Assembly: GCA_018110925.1 (NCBI GenBank)
Contig: JAGAZJ010000007.1
Span: forward strand, 59,773 to 123,772
Direction: 5' to 3'
Length of the DNA: 64,000 bases
Origin: Oscillospiraceae bacterium
Lineage (GTDB): Bacteria; Bacillota; Clostridia; Oscillospirales; Ruminococcaceae
Part shown: positions 6,951 to 16,061 of the stretch, piece after piece
Layout of the letters: each line of letters begins with the position of its first letter
Numbering within the stretch: the first letter of the stretch is position 1
Position numbers and translations under genes: made by a program
The notes under the pieces: model-generated
What the model was told of the DNA's origin: nothing
The model's input: the letters and a program-made list of their open reading frames with translations, nothing else
Database searches by the model: none

Positions 6951-9818
6951 ATGGGTTTCTATGTGGTGAAAAACGGTGTGCCCGCACATTTCATAGTTGA
7001 GGACAGCGCCTTTGAGGGCGTAAAGAGCATAGCCGCTGTGGTGGCGGATGATATATCCCTGACCGTGCCCGATGGGAAAAGACCCGAGATAAAAACAGGC
7101 GCCGCAGGCTGTGATACTGCCATACTCATGGCGACCGACGGCAGGAGCGATATGCTCTCCGAACTTGAAAAGTCGGGCAAGATCGATCTGTCGCAGATAA
7201 GGGGCAGGCGAGAGGTATTCATGATACAGGGGATAGAGACACCCTTGGCGGACGGGTCTGTAAAAGAGCTTCTCGTTATTGCAGGCAGTGACAAAAGAGG
7301 TACGGTATACGGTATGTTCCGCCTGTCGGAGCTGTGCGGCGTGTCACCGCTGGTATACTTCGGCGATGCCGTGCCCGAAAAGCACAAAGATATCTGTATA
7401 GACAGCACATATGTTTCAAAGGAACCCTCGGTCAGATACAGGGGATTTTTCATAAACGATGAGTGGCCTGCATTCGGCTGTTGGGCGAGCGAGAAATTCG
7501 GCGGCATAAATGCAAAGGCATATGAAAAGATATTCCAGCTGCTCCTCAGGTTAAAGGGCAACTATTTCTGGCCTGCCATGTGGAATTCAAGCTTCTCTGA
7601 GGACGGACCGGGTTTGGGCAATGCCGAGCTTGCCGACAAGTACGGCGTTATTATGGGCGCTTCTCACCATGAGCCTATGTGCAGGGCAGGCGTTGAATGG
7701 CAGAGAAAGTACCGTGAGTACGGCGATGACAACAGCTGGAGCTTTATATCCAATTCGGATGCCATAACCCGTTTCTGGGAGGACGGCATACTGCGCAACA
7801 AGCCCTTTGAGAACGTAATCACGATAGGTATGAGGGGAGAGAACGACTCAAAGCTCCTTCCGGAGGATGCAAAGCTGAAGGACAATGTTGATATCGTTAA
7901 AAAGGCGATACTCACACAGAATGAGCTGATAAAAAAACACATCGGTGATGTGCCGAGGATGCTTGCCATATACAAGGAAGTTGAGGACTATTACTACGGA
8001 GACGAGACCTGCGAGGGGCTGAAGGACTGGTCCGAGCTCGATGATGTGATATTCCTGCTCAGTGATGACAACTACGGCAACCTGAGAGCGCTCCCCACCA
8101 AAGAGGAAGCCGCATCACACAGGGGCGGCTACGGTATGTACTATCACTTTGACTACCACGGCGGTCCTATCAGCTACGAATGGGTGAACACCAACCGCCT
8201 TACGAAGACATGGGAACAGATGTCACAGGCATATGATTCGGGCGTGCGTGAGATGTGGATAGTAAATGTTGGCGACCTAAAAGGGAATGAATATCCTCTC
8301 AGCTATTTTATGGCGCTGGCATATGATTTTGAAGGCATGGGCACATCGGCGCCAAATATGACCGAGAGTTTCCTGCGCCGCTGGATAGACACCCAGTTCG
8401 GCTCACGTCTTACGGATGAGCAGAAAAAGGATATGTATGACGTGATATACGGCTACACCAAATGGAACTACATAAGAACTCCCGAGGCTATGGGAGAGGA
8501 TATATTCACGACGGCATTCGGCGAGTGTGAAAGGGTCGCAGAGGAGACGGGCAGGCTCCTTGAAACGGCTGAAAGGCTTGAACGTACCCTCACGGGAGAG
8601 GCGCTCGACACCTATCACAGCATGGTATACTATCACGCCTCCGCCTCGCTGAGCCTTGTTCAGATGTATGCATATGCCGTTATGAACAAGGAACTGGCAA
8701 AGCGAGGCTGTGTATACGCAAACAAATATGCGGGACTGGTCAGGGAGCGCATCGCCGCTGATGCGGAGTATGTCAGCGCATTTCACAGCACCCTCGGCGG
8801 CAAGTGGGCGCACTGCATGGATTCAGCCCATACGGGCTTCAAGGTATGGGACGACAACGACTGGACATATCCCACCGTGGCGGAGGTAATACCTATCCCG
8901 TTTGCAAAGCACGTTGCAGGGTTCAGGGGCAGCATTGAATATCATCTCGGCACTCACTGGGGTGACAGTATAGTACTTGTGAGCGACGGTTTTACACGTC
9001 CCGATACGGACGAGGTGCTGTTTGACCTCGACAGCCGGGGAAATATCTCATACTCCTATGAGATGAAATATGACTGCCCGTGGCTCATCTGTGAGGAAAA
9101 GACAGGCAGAGTCGAGATCGCCGACGGGGGACACAGGACAATACGCTTCACTGTTGACAGAACTAAGATAACAGGCGATGTATCGGCGGATGTGACGGTG
9201 GACATTGTTTTTGACAACGGCAGAAAGGATTTATCCAGACTCAGATTTACCGCCGGCAAGGCTCCGTCATGCACGGATGAGAACGTGTTCCTTGAGCGTC
9301 AGGGCTATGTGTGCATACTTGCAGAGCATTTCAGCGAAAAGAAGGATACCGACGGCGGATTTATGGTCATAGATCATCTTGGCAGGGAACACGCCGCAGT
9401 AAAGGCATTCCCGAATATGAAAAGCTGGTCGGGCAGTGATGCGCCGTATCTGAGATACAGCTTCATCACGGAAAAGGGCGGCACATACAATGCTGTTCTG
9501 TACCTTCTGTCAAGAAACCCCGTGATAAAGGGAGCGGGTATGTATTTCGGCATATCCGTAAACGGCGGCGATCACAGGAGGGTGAATGCCGTGTCCGATA
9601 CCTTCTACACGGAGCATTTCTGCGCAGAGTGGGCGAACGGAGTGCTTGACAAGGTGCGCCCCGTCACTGTGTCTCTCGAACTGAAAGAGGGCAGGAACGA
9701 TGTGTATTTCTATGCGGGGGATACGGGCATAATACTTGAAAAGCTGGTGTTCTTCCCTGCTGACAGACCGCTTCCGAAAAGCTATCTCGGCCCGTGCGAG
9801 AGCTGTCGTTTGAAGTGA
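6951..9818 (+). CDS. GH115 xylan alpha-1,2-glucuronidase, cytoplasmic
   Basis: 955 residues from the chosen ATG (6948 is an equally in-frame ATG; AGGAGG at 6939-6944 favours 6951). Family features: an N-terminal domain with LVIAGSDKRGTVYGMF, then the long barrel block from PSVRYRGFFINDEWPAFGCW through LKGNYFWPAMWNSSF, GVIMGASHHEPM, ITIGMRGENDS and LSDDNYGNLR, and the middle domain MWIVNVGDLKGNEYPL. GH115 enzymes remove (4-O-methyl-)glucuronic acid from xylan, including internal side chains. No signal peptide is present, so it acts inside the cell on imported xylo-oligosaccharides. It stands alone between bioY and a terminator. Confidence 0.93.
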   Translation: MGFYVVKNGVPAHFIVEDSAFEGVKSIAAVVADDISLTVPDGKRPEIKTGAAGCDTAILMATDGRSDMLSELEKSGKIDLSQIRGRREVFMIQGIETPLADGSVKELLVIAGSDKRGTVYGMFRLSELCGVSPLVYFGDAVPEKHKDICIDSTYVSKEPSVRYRGFFINDEWPAFGCWASEKFGGINAKAYEKIFQLLLRLKGNYFWPAMWNSSFSEDGPGLGNAELADKYGVIMGASHHEPMCRAGVEWQRKYREYGDDNSWSFISNSDAITRFWEDGILRNKPFENVITIGMRGENDSKLLPEDAKLKDNVDIVKKAILTQNELIKKHIGDVPRMLAIYKEVEDYYYGDETCEGLKDWSELDDVIFLLSDDNYGNLRALPTKEEAASHRGGYGMYYHFDYHGGPISYEWVNTNRLTKTWEQMSQAYDSGVREMWIVNVGDLKGNEYPLSYFMALAYDFEGMGTSAPNMTESFLRRWIDTQFGSRLTDEQKKDMYDVIYGYTKWNYIRTPEAMGEDIFTTAFGECERVAEETGRLLETAERLERTLTGEALDTYHSMVYYHASASLSLVQMYAYAVMNKELAKRGCVYANKYAGLVRERIAADAEYVSAFHSTLGGKWAHCMDSAHTGFKVWDDNDWTYPTVAEVIPIPFAKHVAGFRGSIEYHLGTHWGDSIVLVSDGFTRPDTDEVLFDLDSRGNISYSYEMKYDCPWLICEEKTGRVEIADGGHRTIRFTVDRTKITGDVSADVTVDIVFDNGRKDLSRLRFTAGKAPSCTDENVFLERQGYVCILAEHFSEKKDTDGGFMVIDHLGREHAAVKAFPNMKSWSGSDAPYLRYSFITEKGGTYNAVLYLLSRNPVIKGAGMYFGISVNGGDHRRVNAVSDTFYTEHFCAEWANGVLDKVRPVTVSLELKEGRNDVYFYAGDTGIILEKLVFFPADRPLPKSYLGPCESCRLK

Positions 9819-9825
9819 AAATTTT

Positions 9826-9856
9826 AACCGTGCCGATGCATCGCATCGGCACGGTT
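9826..9856. terminator. Bidirectional terminator between GH115 and the rodA-like gene
   Basis: AACCGTGCCGATGC pairs perfectly with GCATCGGCACGGTT across three bases. It has TTTGTG on the right and AAAATTTT on the left, so it can act for both convergent genes. Confidence 0.8.
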
Positions 9857-9871
9857 TGTGTCTATTCAGCT

Positions 9872-11008
9872 TCATTCATCATCCGAGAACATACGGTATT
9901 TCTTTTCCGAATGGGAATAAGTGCTCATAACAAGCCCTATCCCGATGTAGAGTGCCAGCACCGATGTGCCGCCCTGACTCAGAAACGGCAGGGGCACGCC
10001 GATAACGGGCAGCATACCCAGCACCATGCCGAGATTGAGGACTATATGTGTGCATACCATGGCGTATACGCCCATGCAGATGTATTTGCCGAGAGGGTCT
10101 TTTGCAATGCGTGAGTCCGCAAGTATCTTCAGACAGATAAATGTCAGCACGGCCACTACTGCTATACAGCCCACAAAGCCGAAGCACTGACCCACATATG
10201 TGAATATGAAGTCATTTGCAACCTCGGGCACTTTTACATATTCAGAGGCGGAAAGCCCCTTGCCGAAGGTCTGACCCGAGCCCAGTGCCAGCTTGCTCAT
10301 GTGCTGATGATAACCGATGCCGAGAGGGTCGAGCTCCTCGTCAAACAGCACCCTGAAACGCATTTTCTGGAAATCTTTCATCACATGGTTCCATACAAAG
10401 TATACACCGACGGGCAGAGCCGCCACACAGGGAAGTATGTACAGCCACGATATACCGGCGGAGAACATCATGATGATAAATATCATGATGAACACACAGG
10501 CTGTTCCGTCGTCGCCCTGGAGCATGACTATGATTATGGGAACTGCCGCATGGGCGCACAGCAGCATAACGTTGAATATGTTGTTTATGCGGTCATGCAC
10601 CTTTGACAGATGAAGCGCAAAGGTGGTGATGAAGGTGATCTTTAAGAGCTCCGACGGCTGTAATGTGATAAATCCGAGATCTATCCACGCTCTGTCGTCC
10701 GCCACCTCTATGCCGAGACTTGTGAAAACGAGAAGTGACAGGACTATCGCCAGCGGAGCATACAGCACCCACAGCTGAACTATCTTGTGATAGTCAAAGG
10801 CGCTCAGCAGAAGCGTCAGCACCAGTGATACCACAGCGGCTATCGCCTGTGTCTTGTACAGCGATGATGTGACTGTTATAGTGGATACACCGTTGTTCAC
10901 GATCGACCACAGGAGCAGTACGCTGAATACCGACAGCGCCGCCGAAAACAGGAACAACAGCTTATCCAGCTTTTTGAAGTATTGATAAAGTGCTTCTAAT
11001 ATTTTCAT
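9872..11008 (-). CDS. RodA/FtsW/SpoVE family peptidoglycan polymerase (SEDS)
   Basis: 378 residues with about ten membrane segments. SEDS marks: RAWIDLGFITLQPSELLKI, the extracytoplasmic loop with DEELDPLGIGYHQHMSKLALGSGQTFGKG, NDFIFTYVGQCFGF and the C-terminal block GMLPVIGVPLPFLSQGGTSVLAL. SEDS proteins polymerise lipid II glycan strands together with a class B penicillin-binding protein. The QPSE..K pattern and overall length are closest to RodA, the elongation enzyme, but FtsW and SpoVE cannot be excluded by eye. No mre or pbp gene is next to it. The gene lies 69 bases after a methionine gamma-lyase family gene and may share its promoter. Confidence 0.9.
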   Translation of the reverse strand: MKILEALYQYFKKLDKLLFLFSAALSVFSVLLLWSIVNNGVSTITVTSSLYKTQAIAAVVSLVLTLLLSAFDYHKIVQLWVLYAPLAIVLSLLVFTSLGIEVADDRAWIDLGFITLQPSELLKITFITTFALHLSKVHDRINNIFNVMLLCAHAAVPIIIVMLQGDDGTACVFIMIFIIMMFSAGISWLYILPCVAALPVGVYFVWNHVMKDFQKMRFRVLFDEELDPLGIGYHQHMSKLALGSGQTFGKGLSASEYVKVPEVANDFIFTYVGQCFGFVGCIAVVAVLTFICLKILADSRIAKDPLGKYICMGVYAMVCTHIVLNLGMVLGMLPVIGVPLPFLSQGGTSVLALYIGIGLVMSTYSHSEKKYRMFSDDE

Positions 11009-11077
11009 GTGAAACCCGCAGAATCAATGATGTGTGTTCATGGACAGCAGTGACCGAAGCAGACCGAGCCTGCGATG

Positions 11078-12385
11078 TCACACTCTGAGAGATGTCATGT
11101 TAAGACAGCCCTTTTCAAACATTTCCTGCAATGCGCAGAGTATGCCCATCCTGCCCGTGGCATAGGTAAGACCGCCCTGCACATATGCCGCATAGGGCTC
11201 ACGGAGAGGCGCATCTGCGGAAAGCTCTATGGAAGCACCGTTGTTGAACGTTCCTGCCGCCATTATGACCTGACTGTCATAGCCGGGCATATCCCAGGGT
11301 TCGGGCGATACGAAGCTGTCTATGGGCGAGCCCTTCTGCACGCCCTTGCAGAATGCGATAAGGTTCTCACTGTTTTTCATGAGCACGGAGGTGATTATAT
11401 CTCCCCTGCGGGCATCGGGCGCAGGGAATGTCTCAAAACCGAACAGGTTCATTATATTGGTGGTGAACACCGCTGTCTTGAGGGCATTCGCCACTGTTTC
11501 GGGAGCTAAGAAAAGTCCCTGATAGAGCGCCTTGTTCTGATCGAGGGAAGCGCCTGCCTCTCTGCCCACACCGGGACAGGTGAGACGATAGGAGCATTTC
11601 TCCACGAGGTCTTTGCGGCCTGCTATATATCCGCCTGTGGGGGCGATTCCGCCGCCGGGATTCTTGATGAGTGAACCGACGATAAGATCGGCGCCTGCCG
11701 CCAGAGGTTCTTCCCTTTCGACAAATTCGCCGTAGCAGTTATCCACCATCACGATAACATCGGGATTTGCGCCCTTGGCCGCCTTGACTATCTCCGCAAT
11801 GCCCGACACCGTGAGCGACGGGCGGAGCGAATAGCCCCTTGACCTCTGTATATACGCCACTTTGGCGTTCTTTACCTTCTTGAATATCTCGGCAACGTCG
11901 GGCTTGCCGTCGGGCAGAAGATCCACCTGATCGTACTCTATTCCGAACTCGGCAAGAGAGCCGCCGCCCTGTCCCCTGAGACCTATGACTTCTTCAAGCG
12001 TGTCATAGGGTCTGCCGGTGAGGGATACCATCTTGTCCCCCGTGCGGAGCACGCCGAAAAGTGCCGCTGTGAGCGCATGAGTGCCCGAGGCGATGCTGTG
12101 GCGCACCAGTGCATCCTCTGCGCCCACTGCCTCGGCAAAAACAGCGTCAAGGGTATCTCTGCCTATATCGCCGTAGCCGTAGCCCGTACTGCCTTTAAGG
12201 CAGGCATCGGATACCTTGTTGTTTATGAAAGCCTTCAGTACCTTCTCGCCGTTGAAGCGTGCGGTGCGGTCTATCTCCCTGAATGCGCTCTCCGAATTCT
12301 CCTCCGCCCTTGCGGCGGCTTTCAGTATTCTCTCCTCTATCTCAAAGCCCTGTACCGTCACAGGCTTCGGATCAAATATCTCCAT
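11078..12385 (-). CDS. Methionine gamma-lyase family PLP enzyme (aluminium-resistance protein type)
   Basis: 435 residues, fold type I PLP enzyme. Typical family runs are GSTGYGYGDIGRDTLDAVFAE, HSIASGTHALTAALFGVL, MVDNCYGEFVE and GSLIKNPGGGIAPTGGYIAG, where the lysine of SLIKNPGG binds the cofactor. The family is annotated as methionine gamma-lyase or aluminium resistance protein, and its true substrate is not settled. In many Firmicutes it accompanies hfq, miaA or glnA, which is not the case here. The start at 12385 was chosen because a GGAG site precedes it by 4 bases; an ATG 30 bases upstream lacks one. Confidence 0.88.
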   Translation of the reverse strand: MEIFDPKPVTVQGFEIEERILKAAARAEENSESAFREIDRTARFNGEKVLKAFINNKVSDACLKGSTGYGYGDIGRDTLDAVFAEAVGAEDALVRHSIASGTHALTAALFGVLRTGDKMVSLTGRPYDTLEEVIGLRGQGGGSLAEFGIEYDQVDLLPDGKPDVAEIFKKVKNAKVAYIQRSRGYSLRPSLTVSGIAEIVKAAKGANPDVIVMVDNCYGEFVEREEPLAAGADLIVGSLIKNPGGGIAPTGGYIAGRKDLVEKCSYRLTCPGVGREAGASLDQNKALYQGLFLAPETVANALKTAVFTTNIMNLFGFETFPAPDARRGDIITSVLMKNSENLIAFCKGVQKGSPIDSFVSPEPWDMPGYDSQVIMAAGTFNNGASIELSADAPLREPYAAYVQGGLTYATGRMGILCALQEMFEKGCLNMTSLRV

Positions 12386-12420
12386 TATCTCCACTTCTTT
12401 CTGTTTTGTATACAAAATTA

Positions 12421-12450
12421 AGTATACACTAAAAAGCGTGCTACTGTCAA
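12421..12450 (-). promoter_or_regulatory. Promoter of the methionine gamma-lyase family gene
   Basis: Leftward TTGACA (12450-12445), 18 bases, TATACT (12426-12421). Just downstream, at 12405-12416, TTTGTATACAAA is a perfect 12-base palindrome near the expected transcription start, a possible operator. Confidence 0.6.
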
Positions 12451-12556
12451 GTGCCGCAGGTACACAACATTAAACAAATTATCCCGTGTCCCGGACTTAT
12501 ATATTTGACACATATCGGTATGAACGGTTTGTACTGACAAAAACTGCATACCGCAG

Positions 12557-12585
12557 TTGACATATCTGCCGAAACAGGCTATAAT
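12557..12585 (+). promoter_or_regulatory. rsmE promoter
   Basis: Consensus TTGACA, 17 bases, TATAAT, about 50 bases before the rsmE start codon. Confidence 0.7.
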
Positions 12586-12636
12586 ATATCACAGCAAGAA
12601 GAACAGGGAACACCAACGCCGAAAGCAGGTAAATAT

Positions 12637-13359
12637 ATGCCGAGATTTTTTATAGATGAAAACGCTCTTATGGGTGACAGGATAATAGTTACGGGTGCTG
12701 ATGCCGTACACATGGGCAGGTCTCTCAGGATGAGGGAGGGGGACAGGGTCACTTTCTGCCGCATGGGTACGGAGTACGAATGTGAGGCTGAGAGCTTTAC
12801 CAAGGACAGTGTGACGTGCAGGATACTGTCACAGGCGCCGTCTATGGCAGAGCCTGCGCTGAAGCTGACGATATATCAGGCTCTGCCCAAGCTCGACAAG
12901 GCGGAGCATATCATACAAAAATGCACGGAGCTGGGTGCATCGGCGATAGTCTTTTTTGAGTCAAAGCGCTGTGTTGCACGTTTCACGGGTGATATCGACA
13001 AAAAGCTGGAGCGCTTTTCCCGCATCGCACTTGAAGCGGCAAAGCAGTCCGGCAGGGGGATAGTTCCTGCGGTCAGCGCTGTAAAGAGCTTTGAAAAGGC
13101 GGCGGAAGCACTTTCGGAGCATGAGCTCGCCCTTTTCTGCTATGAGAACGGCGGTGAAAGGCTTTCAGACATATCTCTTGACGGAGTATGCTCTGTGGGC
13201 GTGATGATAGGCTCGGAGGGCGGATTTGACCGTGATGAGGCAGAGCTTGCACGGGACAAGGGCGCACACATGATATGGCTCGGCAGACGCATACTCCGCT
13301 GTGAGACCGCCCCTGTGGCAATGACCGCCATACTTATGAATATGGCGGGGGATATGTGA
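12637..13359 (+). CDS. rsmE: 16S rRNA (uracil(1498)-N3)-methyltransferase
   Basis: 240 residues, normal for RsmE, a SPOUT-class methyltransferase that methylates U1498 in the decoding region of 16S rRNA. An N-terminal PUA-like part (MPRFFID, HMGRSLRMREGD) is followed by the trefoil-knot domain with ALPKLDKAEHIIQKCTELGAS, RIALEAAKQSGR, the SAM-binding GSEGGFDRDEAE and LGRRILRCETAPVAMTAIL. The gene follows a perfect sigma-A promoter. In many Firmicutes it is next to prmA, but here its partner is an unrelated small membrane protein that overlaps its stop codon. Confidence 0.95.
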   Translation: MPRFFIDENALMGDRIIVTGADAVHMGRSLRMREGDRVTFCRMGTEYECEAESFTKDSVTCRILSQAPSMAEPALKLTIYQALPKLDKAEHIIQKCTELGASAIVFFESKRCVARFTGDIDKKLERFSRIALEAAKQSGRGIVPAVSAVKSFEKAAEALSEHELALFCYENGGERLSDISLDGVCSVGVMIGSEGGFDRDEAELARDKGAHMIWLGRRILRCETAPVAMTAILMNMAGDM

Positions 13360-13889
13360 TGCGTCTGCGTGACAGAAAGGCGTGGAAGGTACTGCTTGCA
13401 CTGATGCTCGGTTTTTCGGTCATCTCCGTTATGATGTTTGCGCTGTTCGGATGGGCGGACAAAAGCTATACCGATAAGCACAACAGATACCTTACGGAAG
13501 CGCAGGCCGCAGGATATCCCGGCAGCTATGCTCAGTGCGATATGCTCGGGATCGTGGATATTGACGGCACGGAGTACAGGATCTATCACTCTCACCGTGA
13601 CAGCGGCATATTCGGATACAGTCAGATGGTGTATATAAGGTCTGATGCCGGGTTTATTGATAACACGGGCGGAAAAACAACGGATATACGGATATACTGC
13701 AAAAATATCTCGGTCAACGATGAATATGTGATAGTCGAGCCGTATTCGATGTGGTGTCCTCTGCCGTCGGCAGTGACATGGATGTTTGTGATAATTGCGG
13801 TTCTGTCGGCTGTTGCTGCTGTCGGAACGCTCTTTGCGCTGATGATATATCTTATCGTGTATCATATCGGGAGCAGGAGAAGCGGCTGA
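13359..13889 (+). CDS. Two-pass membrane protein, unknown function
   Basis: 176 residues: one hydrophobic segment near the N-terminus (about 15-32), an exposed domain of about 90 residues (YRIYHSHRDSGIFGYSQMVYIR region) and a second hydrophobic segment near the C-terminus (about 140-168). The ATG overlaps the rsmE stop (ATGATG region), so the two are translationally coupled; a GTG three bases earlier is an alternative start. I do not recognise the family. The exposed domain is probably outside the cell. Confidence 0.65.
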   Translation: MRLRDRKAWKVLLALMLGFSVISVMMFALFGWADKSYTDKHNRYLTEAQAAGYPGSYAQCDMLGIVDIDGTEYRIYHSHRDSGIFGYSQMVYIRSDAGFIDNTGGKTTDIRIYCKNISVNDEYVIVEPYSMWCPLPSAVTWMFVIIAVLSAVAAVGTLFALMIYLIVYHIGSRRSG

Positions 13890-13921
13890 TTTTATTGTAT
13901 TATTTTCACAAGAACAGAGGG

Positions 13922-13958
13922 ATAATGCTGTGCAAATTTTCACAGCATTATTTTTTTA
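13922..13958 (+). terminator. Intrinsic terminator after rsmE operon
   Basis: ATAATGCTGTG (13922-13932) pairs with CACAGCATTAT (13941-13951), directly followed by a run of T. Confidence 0.85.
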
Positions 13959-13962
13959 TCTC

Positions 13963-13991
13963 TTGACAAGCGGGATTTTTTGTAGTATACT
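13963..13991 (+). promoter_or_regulatory. Promoter of the zinc operon
   Basis: TTGACA, 17 bases, TATACT, about 50 bases before the 90-residue protein. A Zur-type repressor would be expected to act here from the gene content, but I could not see a convincing Zur box. Confidence 0.65.
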
Positions 13992-14041
13992 TTGTGATAC
14001 GAATTCGGGAATTTTTCGCAAATTTATGAAAGGGTGAACAT

Positions 14042-14314
14042 ATGAGAACAAAAAGCAGATATACGGCTGTTGTCATTGCTGTCCTTATATTGATACTGCC
14101 CTTTTTCATAGCACATCATGCGGATCATGACTGCACGGGCGACGATTGCCCCGTCTGCGCTGTCATATACAGCTTTGAGCGTATAATGGGCGGAGCCGGG
14201 TCTGTACAGACAGCGGTGAGCTTGGTGTTCTGTGCGGCTGTCTGCCCGGCGGTATGCATACCTGTGATGAGTGCGGTAACTCCCGTTATGCTGAAAGTGC
14301 GCCTGCTGAACTGA
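14042..14314 (+). CDS. Small His/Cys-containing membrane protein of the zinc operon
   Basis: 90 residues. It has an N-terminal hydrophobic segment (about 8-24), then HHADHDCTGDDCPVC, a short run with three His and three Cys that could hold a metal, and then a second hydrophobic stretch (about 55-80). It is the first gene after the promoter and lies 59 bases before the ZnuA/ZinT gene. Its position and metal-ligand motif suggest a small zinc-handling or sensing part on the outer face of the membrane, but no function is known to me. Confidence 0.65.
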   Translation: MRTKSRYTAVVIAVLILILPFFIAHHADHDCTGDDCPVCAVIYSFERIMGGAGSVQTAVSLVFCAAVCPAVCIPVMSAVTPVMLKVRLLN

Positions 14315-14373
14315 TATTTGTATGTACTTTTCCTTTTACAGAAAATGCGGACAAAGATCATTCAGGAGGATAT

Positions 14374-16053
14374 ATGTTATACAATAATATCGGTAAGAAA
14401 GCGCTGACGGGACTGGTGTGCCTGTCGGCAATATTCGGTGCGGGCTGCTCTGCCGGCACCACAGCAGAAACAAATACGACCACATCCGCCGCAGAGGCGG
14501 TGACATCAGCTTATGAGACACAGGCGGAATCGGCAGAGAACGTGACAGAAAACAAAAAGATAAAGATAGTATGCACCATTTTCCCCGAATATGACTGGGT
14601 AAGACAGGTGCTCGGCGACAACATACAGAATGCGGAGATAAACTATCTGCTCAGCAATGGAGTGGACCTTCATAACTATCAGCCTACTGCCGCAGATATG
14701 ATGAGCATATCTGAATGCGACCTTTTCATATATGTCGGCGGCGAGTCTGACGGCTGGGTAGAGGATGCCCTCAAAAATGCAGTCAACAAGGATATGAAAG
14801 TTATATCCCTTATGGATGTGATGGGCGACAGAGCCAAAGCTGAGGAGCTCAAAGAGGGTATGCAGGAGGATGAGCATGACCATGACCACGATCACGGTCA
14901 TGAAGACAAACACGTTTCTACCTTTGAGGACGACGAAGTACAGGACAGAGCTCTTTCCGACTGGGATGGTGACTGGCAGTCCGCATATCCTCTGGTGCTT
15001 GACGGCTCGCTTGACAAGGCGTGGGAGCATAAGTCAGAGGACGGCAGTATGACTGCGGAGGAATACAAGGAGTATTACACAAAGGGTTACAAGAGCGATT
15101 ATGATGCCATAAGCATACATGACGGACACATAAAGTTCACAGACAACAAGGGCGTTGTGACCGAGAGCGATTATGAGTACACAGGCTACTATATCCAGAA
15201 CTGGTCAACAGGCACAAAGGCGGCTATGTATCGCTTTGAAGCCGTTGACAAGGAGTCGGGCGCTCCTGTGTATATCGAGTTCAACGACCATATGATAGAA
15301 CCTGAAAAGGCAGAGCATTTCCACATCCGCATGAGCAATGAAAGCTATGATGCCATCGTTGACCCCGAGGGCAACTGGCCCACATTCTTTGATGCCGCAC
15401 TGGATGCAGAGGGCGTGTGCGATGAGGTCATAGGTCATGATCATAATGATGATGAAGATGAAGAGCATGATCACGATCATGACGAGGACGAAGGACATCA
15501 TCATGAGGACGGCGAGGAGCTTGACGAGCACGTATGGCTCTCCCTTTCCAATGCAAGGGTGTTCTGCCGTGAGATATCGGATGACCTCTGTGAGATAGAT
15601 CCCGACAATGCCGATATGTACAGGGCGAACCTTGAAGCATACGATGCACAGCTCTCCGCGCTGGATGATGATATCAGAGCGCTTGTGGACAGCTCATCAA
15701 GTAAAACGCTCATATTCGGCGACCGCTTCCCGTTCAGATATTTTGTCGATGATTACGGCCTTGACTACTATGCGGCATTCATCGGCTGCTCTGCCGAGTC
15801 GGAGGCAAGCTTTGAAACGATAGCATTTCTTTCCGACAAGGTAAATGAGCTGGACGCCGACACTGTATACATCATCGAGAACTCCGACGGCAAGATCGCA
15901 GACTCGATAATAAGTGCATCGGGCGCAGACTGCACTGTGGCTGTGCTTGACTCTGCCCAGTCGGTATCGGCAGAGGATATAGAAGGCGGCAAGACATATC
16001 TCGGCATAATGCAGTCAAATTATGATGCGCTGAGAGCTGACATAGCGGAGTGA
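14374..16053 (+). CDS. Zinc-binding lipoprotein: ZnuA/AdcA-type protein with an internal ZinT domain
   Basis: 559 residues, lipoprotein signal with Cys25 (IFGAGC). Order seen: ZnuA N-lobe (about 62-162) with metal ligand His100 in GVDLHNYQP; a His/Asp-rich loop (166-180); a ZinT domain (about 182-346) with [38 protein letters not shown] and NWPTFFD; a second His-rich loop (355-377); and the ZnuA C-lobe (384-559) with [11 protein letters not shown] and [17 protein letters not shown]. ZnuA-type proteins deliver zinc to an ABC permease, and ZinT is a periplasmic zinc scavenger. Streptococcal AdcA carries ZinT at the C-terminus; here it sits within the His-rich loop between the lobes. No permease or ATPase gene is adjacent. 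An AGGAGG site fixes the start. Confidence 0.93.
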   Translation: MLYNNIGKKALTGLVCLSAIFGAGCSAGTTAETNTTTSAAEAVTSAYETQAESAENVTENKKIKIVCTIFPEYDWVRQVLGDNIQNAEINYLLSNGVDLHNYQPTAADMMSISECDLFIYVGGESDGWVEDALKNAVNKDMKVISLMDVMGDRAKAEELKEGMQEDEHDHDHDHGHEDKHVSTFEDDEVQDRALSDWDGDWQSAYPLVLDGSLDKAWEHKSEDGSMTAEEYKEYYTKGYKSDYDAISIHDGHIKFTDNKGVVTESDYEYTGYYIQNWSTGTKAAMYRFEAVDKESGAPVYIEFNDHMIEPEKAEHFHIRMSNESYDAIVDPEGNWPTFFDAALDAEGVCDEVIGHDHNDDEDEEHDHDHDEDEGHHHEDGEELDEHVWLSLSNARVFCREISDDLCEIDPDNADMYRANLEAYDAQLSALDDDIRALVDSSSSKTLIFGDRFPFRYFVDDYGLDYYAAFIGCSAESEASFETIAFLSDKVNELDADTVYIIENSDGKIADSIISASGADCTVAVLDSAQSVSAEDIEGGKTYLGIMQSNYDALRADIAE

Positions 16054-16061
16054 GGTGCGGC

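Noticed and set aside
14870-15520. Repeats of CATGACCATGAC-like sequence in the znuA/zinT gene as a DNA repeat array or CRISPR
   Set aside because: They are codons for the two His/Asp-rich loops of the protein, not spaced repeats.
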